Assembly: GCA_003609755.1 (NCBI GenBank)
Contig: AP017991.1
Coordinates: forward strand, 1,939,501-2,003,500
Length of the DNA stretch: 64,000 nt
Reading direction: 5' to 3'
DNA from: Planktothrix agardhii NIES-204
GTDB lineage: Bacteria > Cyanobacteriota > Cyanobacteriia > Cyanobacteriales > Microcoleaceae
A program made the position numbers and the translations under genes. Below, piece by piece: positions 56,029 to 64,000 of the stretch. The first letter of the stretch is position 1. Each line of letters starts with the position of its first letter. The notes under the pieces are model-generated. The model was given only the letters and a program-made list of their open reading frames with translations, was not told the origin of the DNA and searched no databases.

Positions 56029-56264
56029 CTTGGTGGATATATGATCAGATTAAAGGTTATGCTGAGATGCAATTTTTTCCGAAATATGCAGCATTTAATA
56101 TTAGATGGCATGAAGATCCAAATTATCCAAAATCCATCTATAGTTATGTTGAAAATCCCCATACTAAAAAACCCAAAGGATATTTAACCAATAAAAACAT
56201 GGATAATTTTACAGGTTCCCATGCAGAATTTTATCAAGATTTCATTCGGGATCTTAAAAAATAA
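55953..56264 (+). pseudogene. C-terminal fragment of an unidentified gene fused behind hicA
   Basis: A 103-codon frame overlaps the hicA remnant in another phase. From about codon 17 it reads like true protein (RTKDWTALAWWIYDQIKGYA, EMQFFPKYAAFNIRWHEDPN, KNMDNFTGSHAEFYQDFIRD). The start at 55953 has no ribosome site. It is probably the C-terminal part of a gene whose beginning was lost at the junction near 55962. Family not recognised. Its end overlaps the convergent P450 stop by eleven bases. Confidence 0.45.
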
Positions 56265-57618
56265 TATGAAGTGGAAGTTTCTTTAGTAGTTGCATTTTAA
56301 TCCCGCCTTTGGGGGCTAAAGTTACCCCTCGACGTACCGCTTTTACCGGTTGTTTTTCCCACAAATTTAACTCATAATTCAACAAAATTGTAGCCAAGAC
56401 TAACTTCATTTCATATTGAGCTAAAGCCATTCCTATACATAAACGACTTCCTCCTCCAAAGGGAAGAAATTCATAGGGGGAAAACTTACGTTCTAAAAAG
56501 CGTTCCGGTTTAAATTGATCTGCTTGCGGATATAAGTCTTCCCGTCGATGGGTTAAATAAATACAGCCGACTACTGGAGTTTTTGGCGGTAATTGATAAC
56601 CCATTAAATCGACAGATTCTTTATTGGTTCGAGCAAATGTTAACATTGCCACGGGATAAATTCGCAAGGTTTCTTGACAAACTGCTGTTAAATAGGGTAA
56701 GCGAAAAATATCCATTCCCTCAGCATTTTCAGGTAAACTTTTTAACTCTTGAATTAGTTTTTTATGGACTTCTGGCTGGCTATGAATCCAATATAAAGCC
56801 CAGGACATTGCCGTAGCTGTGGTTTCATGCCCAGCAAATAATAAGGTTAATAATTCATCTCGTAATTCTTGATCCGTCATCGGGTTGCCTTCTTCATCCC
56901 TGGCAGCCATCATTAAATGCAGCATATCCTTACGAGATTCATCGAGGTTTTCACGACGTTCTCGAATTTCGGTATATAATAACTCGTCAATTTGTTGGCG
57001 TTGTTTTAAGAAATATCCCCAAGGACTCCAAGAGCCTAAATTTTGTTGTAAAATAGGAAAGAATAAAAAACTAGAACTGAAAGGAGATTTAAAAACGTCT
57101 AATATTCCTGATAACAAACGTTTTAACTGACTATATCGTTCTCCCGCATAGACCCCAAAAACCACTTTTAAAATCACATCTAAAGAAATTGCTTGCAGGG
57201 TTTCTCGGGCAGTAAAAGACTGTCCTTCGGAGCATTGACCGATGACTTTTTGGGTAATATCCGTGATTAATTCCCCATAATCTCGCATTCTTTCCCCATG
57301 AAAAGAGGGCATTAATAATTTCCGTTCTCGTTTATGGCGATCGCCCTCTAACATAAAGATAGAATTATCTCCGGTTAAAGGCTGTAAAATTTTATTAAAA
57401 GCACCTGGAGCTTCAAAGATATCATCGGTTAAAATTTTCTGAATGGCTTGGGGATGACTCACGAAAACCCAAGGAGTTTTTGCCCCCAGAATATAATTAC
57501 TAAAAATATCCCCATATTTTTGGGTATGGGTATCCATATAATTAAGCGGATCAGAAATCCAATATACTTTTTCTTGAAAAGCTGGACGTGGGGATGCGGG
57601 AGGAAGTTGTGTATTCAT
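56254..57618 (-). CDS. Cytochrome P450 (CYP110-like)
   Basis: A 454-residue cytochrome P450. The I-helix motif AGHETTAT, the K-helix ExxR in QETLRIYP and the haem loop FLPFGGGSRLCIGMALAQYE with the axial cysteine (C396 counting from the in-frame TTG at 57624) are complete. The ATG at 57618 is preferred. The type and length resemble the CYP110 family of cyanobacteria, which hydroxylates fatty acids and terpenes; the substrate here is not known. No ferredoxin, reductase or terpene synthase gene adjoins. Confidence 0.93.
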   Translation of the reverse strand: MNTQLPPASPRPAFQEKVYWISDPLNYMDTHTQKYGDIFSNYILGAKTPWVFVSHPQAIQKILTDDIFEAPGAFNKILQPLTGDNSIFMLEGDRHKRERKLLMPSFHGERMRDYGELITDITQKVIGQCSEGQSFTARETLQAISLDVILKVVFGVYAGERYSQLKRLLSGILDVFKSPFSSSFLFFPILQQNLGSWSPWGYFLKQRQQIDELLYTEIRERRENLDESRKDMLHLMMAARDEEGNPMTDQELRDELLTLLFAGHETTATAMSWALYWIHSQPEVHKKLIQELKSLPENAEGMDIFRLPYLTAVCQETLRIYPVAMLTFARTNKESVDLMGYQLPPKTPVVGCIYLTHRREDLYPQADQFKPERFLERKFSPYEFLPFGGGSRLCIGMALAQYEMKLVLATILLNYELNLWEKQPVKAVRRGVTLAPKGGIKMQLLKKLPLHIIF

Positions 57619-57863
57619 AATCAAAGTTTCAGAGTGATCAAATTAGGTTATCGTTTCTTCTATATTAACTATATACAAAAATTTTGCAACCAGGTTTAAA
57701 TACTCCCCGGAGACCCCAATAGTAAACTAATTTTCTCTCTATTCATTGACATCAATGATTTTAATTTATTTATCGGTTTCAAAAATAAAATCATTTTTAG
57801 GGACAAGCAATTGTAAAATAAATCTTAACTCAAAAAATTAGAATGACCGAGAAGGGATTAAAT

Positions 57864-60056
57864 ATGACAACAACAATACCAGAATTTTGTCAAGGAATTC
57901 AGTATTTTAAAGACAGTTTCCCCGAATTCGACCGCTATGGGAATACCCCAATTATTGCTGAAAATACTGTATCAATTTCCGATGCCCATGATACTAAGGC
58001 TGCCTATCAAACCTTACTCTATGCCGATGCCCTGCGTTATTTGACCTTACAAGTCACCGCCAGTAAAGCCTCTGGACACCCTGGAGGATTTGCTTCTAGT
58101 GTGGAAGCTTATGCGGCCTTGGTGATGCTGGGTCATAAAAATATTATGACGGAAGTGGGACACCATGCCCCAGGATTTTATAGTGCGGTCTTCTTGGATC
58201 GCTCCCTGGAAGATATGGGAATTGTCACCGTCCAACAATTGCGCGATCGCTTTCGCGAAAAACATGGACTACTTGGCCACCTTTCTGGCTTTATTCCTGG
58301 CCTGCTCAACCCCGCCGGGCCATTGGGACAGGGACAACATTTTGCCATGGCCGCCTCCCTGTTACACCGGAACGTCCTATTTCCCTTCACTCTCGGCGAT
58401 GGGGGCATGGGGGAACCCTACCCCATGAGTAGCATGATGCACTTCCATACCGCCTATCCTGAAGTGACTAATTTCTTGCCTGTGTTAGTTTGGAACGGTT
58501 ACAGTCAAGAGCATCATAGCATGGTTTCGACGAAAACTAATGCAGAAATGATTGCTTACTGGAAAGGAAATGGATTTTCAGAAGTGATTTTAGTCGATGC
58601 GAAAGATTTTGATGATCAAAATCAAGCGGGTAATTATGTTGATAGTACCGCCTTTTCTATTAATAAACGGATTGAATTTACCCAAGCAATTTTAGTGGCA
58701 ATGGATAAAGCTGCAAAATCGGCTTTAGGGGGTAAACTAACGGTGTTTATTATTAAACAATTGAAAGGTGCAGGAGTTCACGCCCTGGGTGCAAAATCTC
58801 ATAATCTTTATCCAGGGGATACCTTAGATAGTCACCATATTATTAACGCTTTAAAAGAACGGGCTTTACCTGTGGCGGCTTGGGAATTAGTGCGGACAAA
58901 TTTAGAGCGTTCTAGTGGTGGCCCAGCAGCCAAAACCGTTGTCACAGAGTTTGATTACCATTTAGCGGATCTGGGAGAATTACCCCTAGAAGAATATGCT
59001 GTTGGCGGTGATCCCAAGGTTTCAACAACGGCAATGGGGGCGTTAGTTGTTCATGTTGGGCAAAAAGATCCCCATTTTATTGTTACCAATGCCGATGGAA
59101 ATGCGGCTTCGGGAATTAACAATATTAACCAGGGATTAAAGATTATTCACCCAACAACGGATAATATTTATTTTCAACAACCCCAAGGGCAAGTTTATGA
59201 ACCCTTAAGCGAAGATGCTTGTGCCGGGTTAGCGGTGGGATTATCCCTATTAGGAGCCCGAACATTATGGTGTTCTTATGAGTCTTTTGCGATTAACGGT
59301 GTGCCAGTTTTGCAAACCGTAGCTCAAGCTATGGCTGAGTTACGACGTCCTACCCCCTCAACGGTGTGTTTATTCACCGCCGGAGCCTTAGAACAGGGTC
59401 GCAATGGTTGGACACATCAACGGCCTGAAATTGAGGCTTATTTCGCAGCTATGATGCGAAGTGGGAACGTTTTTCCGGTGTTTCCTCCCGACGCCAATAG
59501 CATTCAAGTGTGCTATAATTGGGCTTTAAATACTAAAAATAAGAGCATTATTATCACCGCCAGTAAGTCCCCCTTACCCATCCGCACCACCTTTGAGCAA
59601 ACTGATCAAGGGTTAAAAGATGGGGCGGTGGTCTTACAGGAAGTTCCAGGGGATAAAACCGTGGTGTTTGCGGTAATTGGCGATATGACCTTAATTCCGG
59701 TGTTTGAAGCGGCGGCATTTTTAGAAACTGAAGGGATTGGAGTGCGAATTGTTTCTGTTATTAACCCTCGGCGTTTATATCGTTCTCACGATGTTTTATC
59801 CGAGACTTGTTCCGAACCAGATAACGATTTTGCCAGTGATGAAACCTTTGATAAATTGTTTGCTGGAGATGCGTTAATTGGGGTAACAGGTGGTTCCAGT
59901 TTGATGTTAGAACCGATTATGTTACGCAGCAATTCTAAACGGGATACTTTTGCTTGGAAACGGGGGGAAACCACTGCCAGTGCAGGGGAATTAATGGCAT
60001 TTAATGGTATTACTTCCGAGGCGTTGACGAAACGAGCCATTGAGTTGATTCATTAG
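57864..60056 (+). CDS. Transketolase-superfamily thiamine-diphosphate enzyme
   Basis: A protein of 730 residues (737 from an earlier ATG at 57843; the GAGAAGGG site favours 57864). It has all three transketolase-type domains. Numbering from 57843: ASGHPGGFASSVEAYAAL (76-93) binds substrate; the ThDP motif is GDG at 185-187 with N218 (GDGGMGEPYP ... VLVWNGY). The PP/Pyr segment WCSYESFAINGVPVLQTVAQ and a C-terminal domain follow. It differs from canonical tkt (660-670 residues) in length and motifs such as HHAPGFYSAVFLDRSLEDMG. It may be a paralogue with another specificity. The window holds no other Calvin-cycle gene next to it. Confidence 0.75.
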   Translation: MTTTIPEFCQGIQYFKDSFPEFDRYGNTPIIAENTVSISDAHDTKAAYQTLLYADALRYLTLQVTASKASGHPGGFASSVEAYAALVMLGHKNIMTEVGHHAPGFYSAVFLDRSLEDMGIVTVQQLRDRFREKHGLLGHLSGFIPGLLNPAGPLGQGQHFAMAASLLHRNVLFPFTLGDGGMGEPYPMSSMMHFHTAYPEVTNFLPVLVWNGYSQEHHSMVSTKTNAEMIAYWKGNGFSEVILVDAKDFDDQNQAGNYVDSTAFSINKRIEFTQAILVAMDKAAKSALGGKLTVFIIKQLKGAGVHALGAKSHNLYPGDTLDSHHIINALKERALPVAAWELVRTNLERSSGGPAAKTVVTEFDYHLADLGELPLEEYAVGGDPKVSTTAMGALVVHVGQKDPHFIVTNADGNAASGINNINQGLKIIHPTTDNIYFQQPQGQVYEPLSEDACAGLAVGLSLLGARTLWCSYESFAINGVPVLQTVAQAMAELRRPTPSTVCLFTAGALEQGRNGWTHQRPEIEAYFAAMMRSGNVFPVFPPDANSIQVCYNWALNTKNKSIIITASKSPLPIRTTFEQTDQGLKDGAVVLQEVPGDKTVVFAVIGDMTLIPVFEAAAFLETEGIGVRIVSVINPRRLYRSHDVLSETCSEPDNDFASDETFDKLFAGDALIGVTGGSSLMLEPIMLRSNSKRDTFAWKRGETTASAGELMAFNGITSEALTKRAIELIH

Positions 60057-60065
60057 TGAACCCTT

Positions 60066-60093
60066 GTAGAGACGTTAAATTTAACGTCTCTAC
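60066..60093. repeat. Perfect 28-base palindrome
   Basis: GTAGAGACGTTAAA followed by its exact reverse complement, ten bases after the transketolase-like stop. It resembles the GTAGAGACGTT-type palindromes dispersed in cyanobacterial genomes and could act as a terminator. The truncated ATPase starts only 12 bases further on. Confidence 0.8.
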
Positions 60094-60104
60094 CTTATTG
60101 TTAA

Positions 60105-60869
60105 TTGAGGCAAAATGATGAAGATGAAATAGTAGTAGAACGTCAAGGCATTATTCCCGTTAAATCTCAAAAATTATCTGATATAAAGCCGTTCATAGAG
60201 GCAGTTAATCAACTCAGTGAAGAAGCAAAATCTATCTACGGAAATCTAGTTTTATTATTTGATGGTTTAGATAGATTAAATGATGCTCAAACATTTTCCC
60301 AAATTGTGACAACAGATGTTCAAGTTATTTCTGATATGGGGATAGGAGTTGTTCTCGTTGAGCCTCTTTTAGCAACCTATAGCTCTTATCAACCTACTAT
60401 CCTAGAATCCATTAACTATTTTTACCATCAACCCTGCTTTGATGTCAAAAATGATCCTGAAACTTACGAATTCTTTAAAAATATTCTTTATAGTCGTTCT
60501 TCTGAAGAATTTATAGAAGAAGTGGCTTTAAAGGAATTAATTCAATATTCGGGGGGTGTTTTGCGCGATTTAATCAACTTAACACAAGCCTCCATTGAAG
60601 AAGCTTATTTAGCATCAAATAGTATGAGATTAGAAATAGATGATGTTAGAAATGCTGTTCGTTCTATGGGGAAACAAAAATTATATGGAATTTCCAAAGA
60701 TGACCTTAAATATTTAATGATAGCCTCACACTCTGAAAATTTTATTCCCACAACAGATGAACAAATTAAACTATTAGTGACTCAGCGTATTTTAGAATAT
60801 CAGTACCCGGAAAAACGCTATGCTGTGCATCCGACAATTTTACCGCTTTTGCATCCATCCTTAGTTTAG
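60105..60869 (+). pseudogene. C-terminal two thirds of a P-loop ATPase
   Basis: A frame of 254 codons from a TTG without ribosome site; an in-frame stop (60102) directly precedes it. The translation has a good Walker B (GNLVLLFDGLDRLND) and sensor-like segments (IGVVLVEPLLATYSSYQPTI, SGGVLRDLINLTQASIEEAY) and a C-terminal winged-helix (VTQRILEYQYPEKRYAVHPT), but no Walker A. The N-terminal part has been lost at or near the palindrome. It resembles AAA/STAND-like ATPases of the type that sit next to defence genes. Full-length genes of this family should be about 400 residues. Confidence 0.6.
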
Positions 60870-61048
60870 GATATTTTAAATGATTACATCCATATCCCTT
60901 GATGAAATTTTACAGAGATTTTACATTTATTCCTGTATGGCTTACCAATTCCAGATAAACGCCGTTCTTCTTAACTTTAACGGGAGTTTGATATTACAGT
61001 TTATTTGATAATTTTGTTATGCTAAATCAACCCAATTTTAAATACTAC

Positions 61049-61236
61049 TAATGGGACTTAGACAAATTTAGAGATAAAATCAGCCTCTATCCCTCTCTGG
61101 CAAAGCGATTTAGTTCGATAGGGGTAAATGAGGCTCAAACCCAGTCACAACAAGAAAAAGCATAAATTTACCTTGAATTTTTACTGTGACTGGGTTTGAG
61201 TCTGTTTTCGGGCTAGATTTTGTCTAAGTCCCGTTA
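61049..61236. mobile_element. MITE with GGGACTTAGACAAA termini and TA target duplication
   Basis: Terminal inverted repeats TAATGGGACTTAGACAAA (61049) and TTTGTCTAAGTCCCGTTA (to 61236) match with one mismatch over about 22 bases. TA at both outer edges looks like a TA target duplication as in IS630/Tc1-type elements. Inside, CTCAAACCCAGTCAC and GTGACTGGGTTTGAG (61132-61148 and 61186-61201) form a second dyad. No gene is inside. The rest of the gap 60870-61391 holds no recognisable feature. Confidence 0.7.
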
Positions 61237-61391
61237 AGACACTTACTTATAAGTCCAGCAAACGAATTCATTGTTCCCTGTTCTGATCCCACCACACCCC
61301 CACCCATCCTTATTCTGTTGATAAGCATTACTAATTGTTATAAAACTTTATAAAAAGTTATAATAGGGAAGTCAGCTAACGAGCAATAGGA

Positions 61392-62150
61392 ATGGTACAG
61401 GCTTTGTTTGGAAGCACTTCTTTTCAGAATCAAAGTGGCGATCGCCTTGTCAGTAAGGTGGTTGGGGCTGCGATCGCAGCTTTATTCAAACGTTCTGAAA
61501 AAATTGAAGCCAACGTTCGGGCGGAACCTGTAGCCAAGCTTTTGCAGGGAAGCGTCGATGGTTTCGATTTTATCGGTAACGGGATGCTGATGTACAATGG
61601 CCTCCGCATTGCTGTCATGGAACTCTATGTGCAGGCGGTGTCCATTGATTTCAGCGCGATTTTTACAGGTCAAGTCAAGTTACGACAACCCACTCAAGCT
61701 AGTTTGCGGGTGGTATTAACCGAAGAGGACTTGACAGACTCTTTTAACACACCCTTTGTGGTAGAAAAACTCCAGCGCTTGCAATATCAGGGAGAATCCT
61801 TAACCTTTACAAAAACCCTGATGACAGTTACTCCTGAGAAAAATCTTAGAATTCAATCGGGAATTTTACTCGGAAATGCAGAAGAACCCGTCCAAGTTGA
61901 TTTCACCACTCAAGTCGAGGTGGAAGATCGTCGGAAAATCCAATTTATTGACGTTCAATATAGCGGAAACCAGGAGGAAATTAACCTCAGTCAAGCCCTA
62001 GTCAACCATGTTAATGATTTATTAGATCTGGACAAATTTGCCTTAGATGGAACCCAATTAAAAGTAGATAGATTGCGAATTCAAAACAATTCCCTCATCT
62101 TTTATGGGTCAGCCCAAATCAACCAATTTCCCAAGGGTAAGAAAAACTAA
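61392..62150 (+). CDS. DUF2993 family (LmeA-like) protein
   Basis: A 252-residue protein of the DUF2993/LmeA family, whose mycobacterial member binds phospholipids in the periplasm. The cyanobacterial form lacks a signal peptide: it starts MVQALFGSTSFQNQSGDRLV and SKVVGAAIAALFKRSEKIEA. The family pattern VRAEPVAKLLQGSVDGFDFI, then GLRIAVMELYVQAVSIDFSA and TEEDLTDSFNTPFV is clear. Function in cyanobacteria is unknown; lipid or lipoprotein contact is an inference. A hairpin terminator follows. Confidence 0.8.
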   Translation: MVQALFGSTSFQNQSGDRLVSKVVGAAIAALFKRSEKIEANVRAEPVAKLLQGSVDGFDFIGNGMLMYNGLRIAVMELYVQAVSIDFSAIFTGQVKLRQPTQASLRVVLTEEDLTDSFNTPFVVEKLQRLQYQGESLTFTKTLMTVTPEKNLRIQSGILLGNAEEPVQVDFTTQVEVEDRRKIQFIDVQYSGNQEEINLSQALVNHVNDLLDLDKFALDGTQLKVDRLRIQNNSLIFYGSAQINQFPKGKKN

Positions 62151-62217
62151 ACCCTTGTTGATTTGCCCTTAAATTTGATTGCTGGAGGAGAATTGTTCAA
62201 GACCATTGCTTTTAGTT

Positions 62218-62253
62218 GAAAGTCGGGAAAAGCGAGTATTCTTCCCGACTTTC
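62218..62253. terminator. Hairpin terminator between DUF2993 and Psb35-like genes
   Basis: GAAAGTCGGGAA and TTCCCGACTTTC pair perfectly around twelve bases, between the convergent stop codons. The next bases are CTCTTAA, without a long U-run. Confidence 0.65.
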
Positions 62254-62338
62254 CTCTTAAAAGCAGATCAATAAGTTCCGAGGATATTGAAAAGCTCTAT
62301 GTATTTTTTTGTCTTTATGGTTAAATTAATCTTAACCC

Positions 62339-62512
62339 TTATTTATTCTCATCTTCTTGATTCACTTCAGGAACATAATCCGGTCTTTGTTTATCTTCCC
62401 AACCTGGGGGACGCTTGGAGTTATACCAAGCAATTGATCCAATACCCACCGCCGCTACAAATCCGACAATCAGCACTGCAATCGGAATCCATAGAGTATT
62501 ACTACTTGCCAT
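62339..62512 (-). CDS. Psb35-like small photosystem II assembly protein
   Basis: A 57-residue single-pass thylakoid protein: MASSNTLWIPIAVLIVGFVA, AVGIGSIAWYNSKRPPGWED, KQRPDYVPEVNQEDENK. One membrane helix is followed by a conserved SIAWYNSKRPPGWE motif and an acidic tail. This matches my recollection of the cyanobacterial Psb35 (Ssl2148-type) family, which associates with CP47 and high-light-inducible proteins during photosystem II assembly. It is short and on the minus strand, convergent with DUF2993. The assignment needs a sequence search to be firm. Confidence 0.6.
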   Translation of the reverse strand: MASSNTLWIPIAVLIVGFVAAVGIGSIAWYNSKRPPGWEDKQRPDYVPEVNQEDENK

Positions 62513-62663
62513 AATGTTGATTTTTCCTTAATTATAATGATACCTTGACTATTATCTCATTTTTGGTTAATTAAATGTTAAAGATTCTATTGATGACATC
62601 CTACCCCAATTAACCCTAGGATCTGATGCTGAAGGTCTTACTGATTACCGGAGAATATTTCTG

Positions 62664-64000
62664 ATGTCTTTTTGGGTGATTGTATTACTATTAGCAGGTA
62701 GCTTTAGTTTGGGGACATTACCCCTAACGGGTTGGGTTGTCCGACTCCTATCTGGCAAAAAATTATCAGAATTAGGCACAGGAAATATTAGCGTTTCCGC
62801 CGCTTTTTATCAAGGAGGAAAACAAGCGGGAATTATTGCTGTTATCCTAGAAATAGCACGAGGAATTATTCCAGTTATTACTGCTAAGATTTTATTCCCA
62901 AATGCTCCAGTTTGGCAACTGGTGAGTTTAATTTTATTAGTCGCAGGACGATATTTTGTTGCTAAAGGAGGCGGAGTTACCAATGCAACCTGGGGAATAT
63001 TAGTTTATTCTCCAATTATTGCGATTAGTAGCGGAATCACCGGATTATTCATCTGGAGATTCAGTTATTTATTATTGCCAATTTCTAAATATTCCTCCCG
63101 ACTTTGGGCTTCCCGTTTAGGGTGTTTAAGTGGGCCATTTTGGGTCTGGTTTTGGCATCAAACCCCTGAATCTCCTCCTTTGTCTCCTGGGGAATTGGTG
63201 GCAGTTATGGGGTTATCTATTGAATTAGTGATGATTAATTTAGCTCAAAAAGATGATTTAGGATTGTATATGAAACAACAGTTTTTTGCTTTAGAAAATA
63301 AACTAAATATTAAACAATGTGGCGAAAAAGCCACCCGATTAAGTGAATTAAAACGGGCAGGATTTAAAGTTACTTTAGGATGGATTTTGCCAGCAATTAA
63401 CCGTTTAGAAGATGTAAATATTTCTTGTAAAAAAGAAATTGATCCGATTAATTTTCCCTTAATTGTCCGTTCATCTGCGGTGGGAGAAGATAGTAACTAT
63501 GCTTCAGCCGCGGGACAATATCAAACCATTGGCCCTGTTTATTCCGCTTCAGAATTACACGAGGCAATTATTCAATGTCGTCAATCCTATTGGACTCCAG
63601 AAGCCATTTCCTATCGTCAAAATCAACAACTTCCTGATATGGGAATAGCCGTATTAATTCAACCCTATTTAGTCAGTGAAGTCGCCGGGGTAATATTTAC
63701 TCGTAACCCCTTAGATGGCGGTTCACAAATTATTATTGAAGCCTTACCAGGAGGGGCAGAATCCGTTGTTGGCGGGCAATTTACTCCGATTCATTTAGAA
63801 ATAGAAATTAATACCTCTATTGATGATTTAGAACTACCTGATATTTTACCAAAAACAGTTATTTTGGAATTAGTCAAACTCGCCCAAGAAATAGAAACCT
63901 TTTATCATGGTTTACCCCAAGATATTGAGTGGTGTTGGGATGGGGTAAAAGTCTGGATTTTGCAAACTCGTCCCATTACCAATTTACACCCCATTTGGAC
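62664..64000 (+). CDS. Fusion of PlsY-like acyltransferase and PEP-synthase-like domain (3' end outside window)
   Basis: The frame is open from ATG 62664 to the end of the window (445 codons). Residues 1-190 are a multi-pass membrane domain resembling glycerol-3-phosphate acyltransferase PlsY: GSFSLGTLPLTGWVVRLLSG, ELGTGNISVSAAFYQGGKQA, VAGRYFVAKGGGVTNATWGI, that is, the conserved S..G..P, GSGN-like (GTGNIS) and GGKG-like motifs in altered form. After a linker comes the N-terminal nucleotide-binding domain of PEP synthase/pyruvate phosphate dikinase (KAGFKVTLGWILP, FPLIVRSSAVGEDSNYASAA, AVLIQPYLVSEVAGVIFTRN, VWILQTRPI). The catalytic histidine domain would lie outside. No function for the fusion is established. 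Confidence 0.75.
   Translation, partial: MSFWVIVLLLAGSFSLGTLPLTGWVVRLLSGKKLSELGTGNISVSAAFYQGGKQAGIIAVILEIARGIIPVITAKILFPNAPVWQLVSLILLVAGRYFVAKGGGVTNATWGILVYSPIIAISSGITGLFIWRFSYLLLPISKYSSRLWASRLGCLSGPFWVWFWHQTPESPPLSPGELVAVMGLSIELVMINLAQKDDLGLYMKQQFFALENKLNIKQCGEKATRLSELKRAGFKVTLGWILPAINRLEDVNISCKKEIDPINFPLIVRSSAVGEDSNYASAAGQYQTIGPVYSASELHEAIIQCRQSYWTPEAISYRQNQQLPDMGIAVLIQPYLVSEVAGVIFTRNPLDGGSQIIIEALPGGAESVVGGQFTPIHLEIEINTSIDDLELPDILPKTVILELVKLAQEIETFYHGLPQDIEWCWDGVKVWILQTRPITNLHPIW

Noticed and set aside
56254-57618. Natural-product gene cluster around the P450
   Set aside because: No terpene synthase, NRPS/PKS, RiPP precursor or tailoring gene lies beside it.

Overview
The window is chromosomal DNA of a filamentous cyanobacterium, most like Planktothrix or a close Microcoleaceae relative. 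The cyanobacterial call rests on photosystem II genes (psbN, psbH, a Psb35-like gene), ferredoxin-dependent glutamate synthase, glgC, a GH57 branching enzyme, an ArgZ/AgrE-type arginine dihydrolase, lineage-typical families (KGK, DUF3370, DUF3747, DUF3146, DUF29, Uma2) and many GCGATCGC (HIP1) octamers. The genus is an inference from overall style, not from a database match.

Layout. 0-9.9 kb: end of an RTX calcium-binding protein, DUF3370 exoprotein, tRNA-Asn, NYN nuclease, 2OG-Fe(II) oxygenase, dynamin-like GTPase, KGK protein, mnmG. 9.9-13.2 kb: a disturbed segment with a solitary DNA methyltransferase between direct repeats of the mnmG 5' end, a decapitated DUF697 gene, an orphan Phd-type antitoxin and an AAA ATPase whose partner gene seems to have collapsed. 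13.2-24.6 kb: housekeeping operons (YbjN-lipoyl transferase-ispH; aroC-MBL hydrolase-DUF3747-DUF4926; divergent psbN/psbH; tatA-pth-DUF3146; branching enzyme). 24.8-28.9 kb: three tandem copies of a ~62-residue protein, HicB, a CFI-box protein, and a STAND NTPase with an N-terminal HTH. 28.9-40.6 kb: GH13 glycosidase, subtilisin-like protease, a membrane-spanning HEAT-NACHT protein, glgC, CNNM-type transporter, tRNA-Tyr, tRNA-Thr, argZ. 40.9-46.5 kb: an accessory patch with an inverted-repeat-flanked ORF, membrane protein, patatin, secreted protein, second HTH-STAND gene and a repeat-truncated hicB. 46.7-64 kb: gltS, palindromic repeats, eroded antitoxins, Uma2, a coiled-coil/WD40 protein, cytochrome P450, a transketolase-like enzyme, a truncated ATPase, a MITE, DUF2993, Psb35-like gene, and the start of a PlsY/PEP-synthase-like fusion.

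Genes that belong together. glgC, the GH57 branching enzyme and the GH13 enzyme cover glycogen synthesis and alpha-glucan turnover; gltS and argZ cover nitrogen assimilation and arginine/cyanophycin-nitrogen release; psbH, psbN and Psb35 serve photosystem II. The accessory part is rich in STAND/NACHT ATPases (three), solitary or eroded toxin-antitoxin parts (five), Uma2 genes (three) and short palindromic elements, several of which sit exactly where a gene is truncated. The strongest candidates for something undescribed are the transmembrane HEAT-NACHT protein convergent with a protease, the two HTH-STAND genes with direct repeats in front of them, the triplicated small-protein genes, and the methyltransferase unit bounded by a long target duplication.
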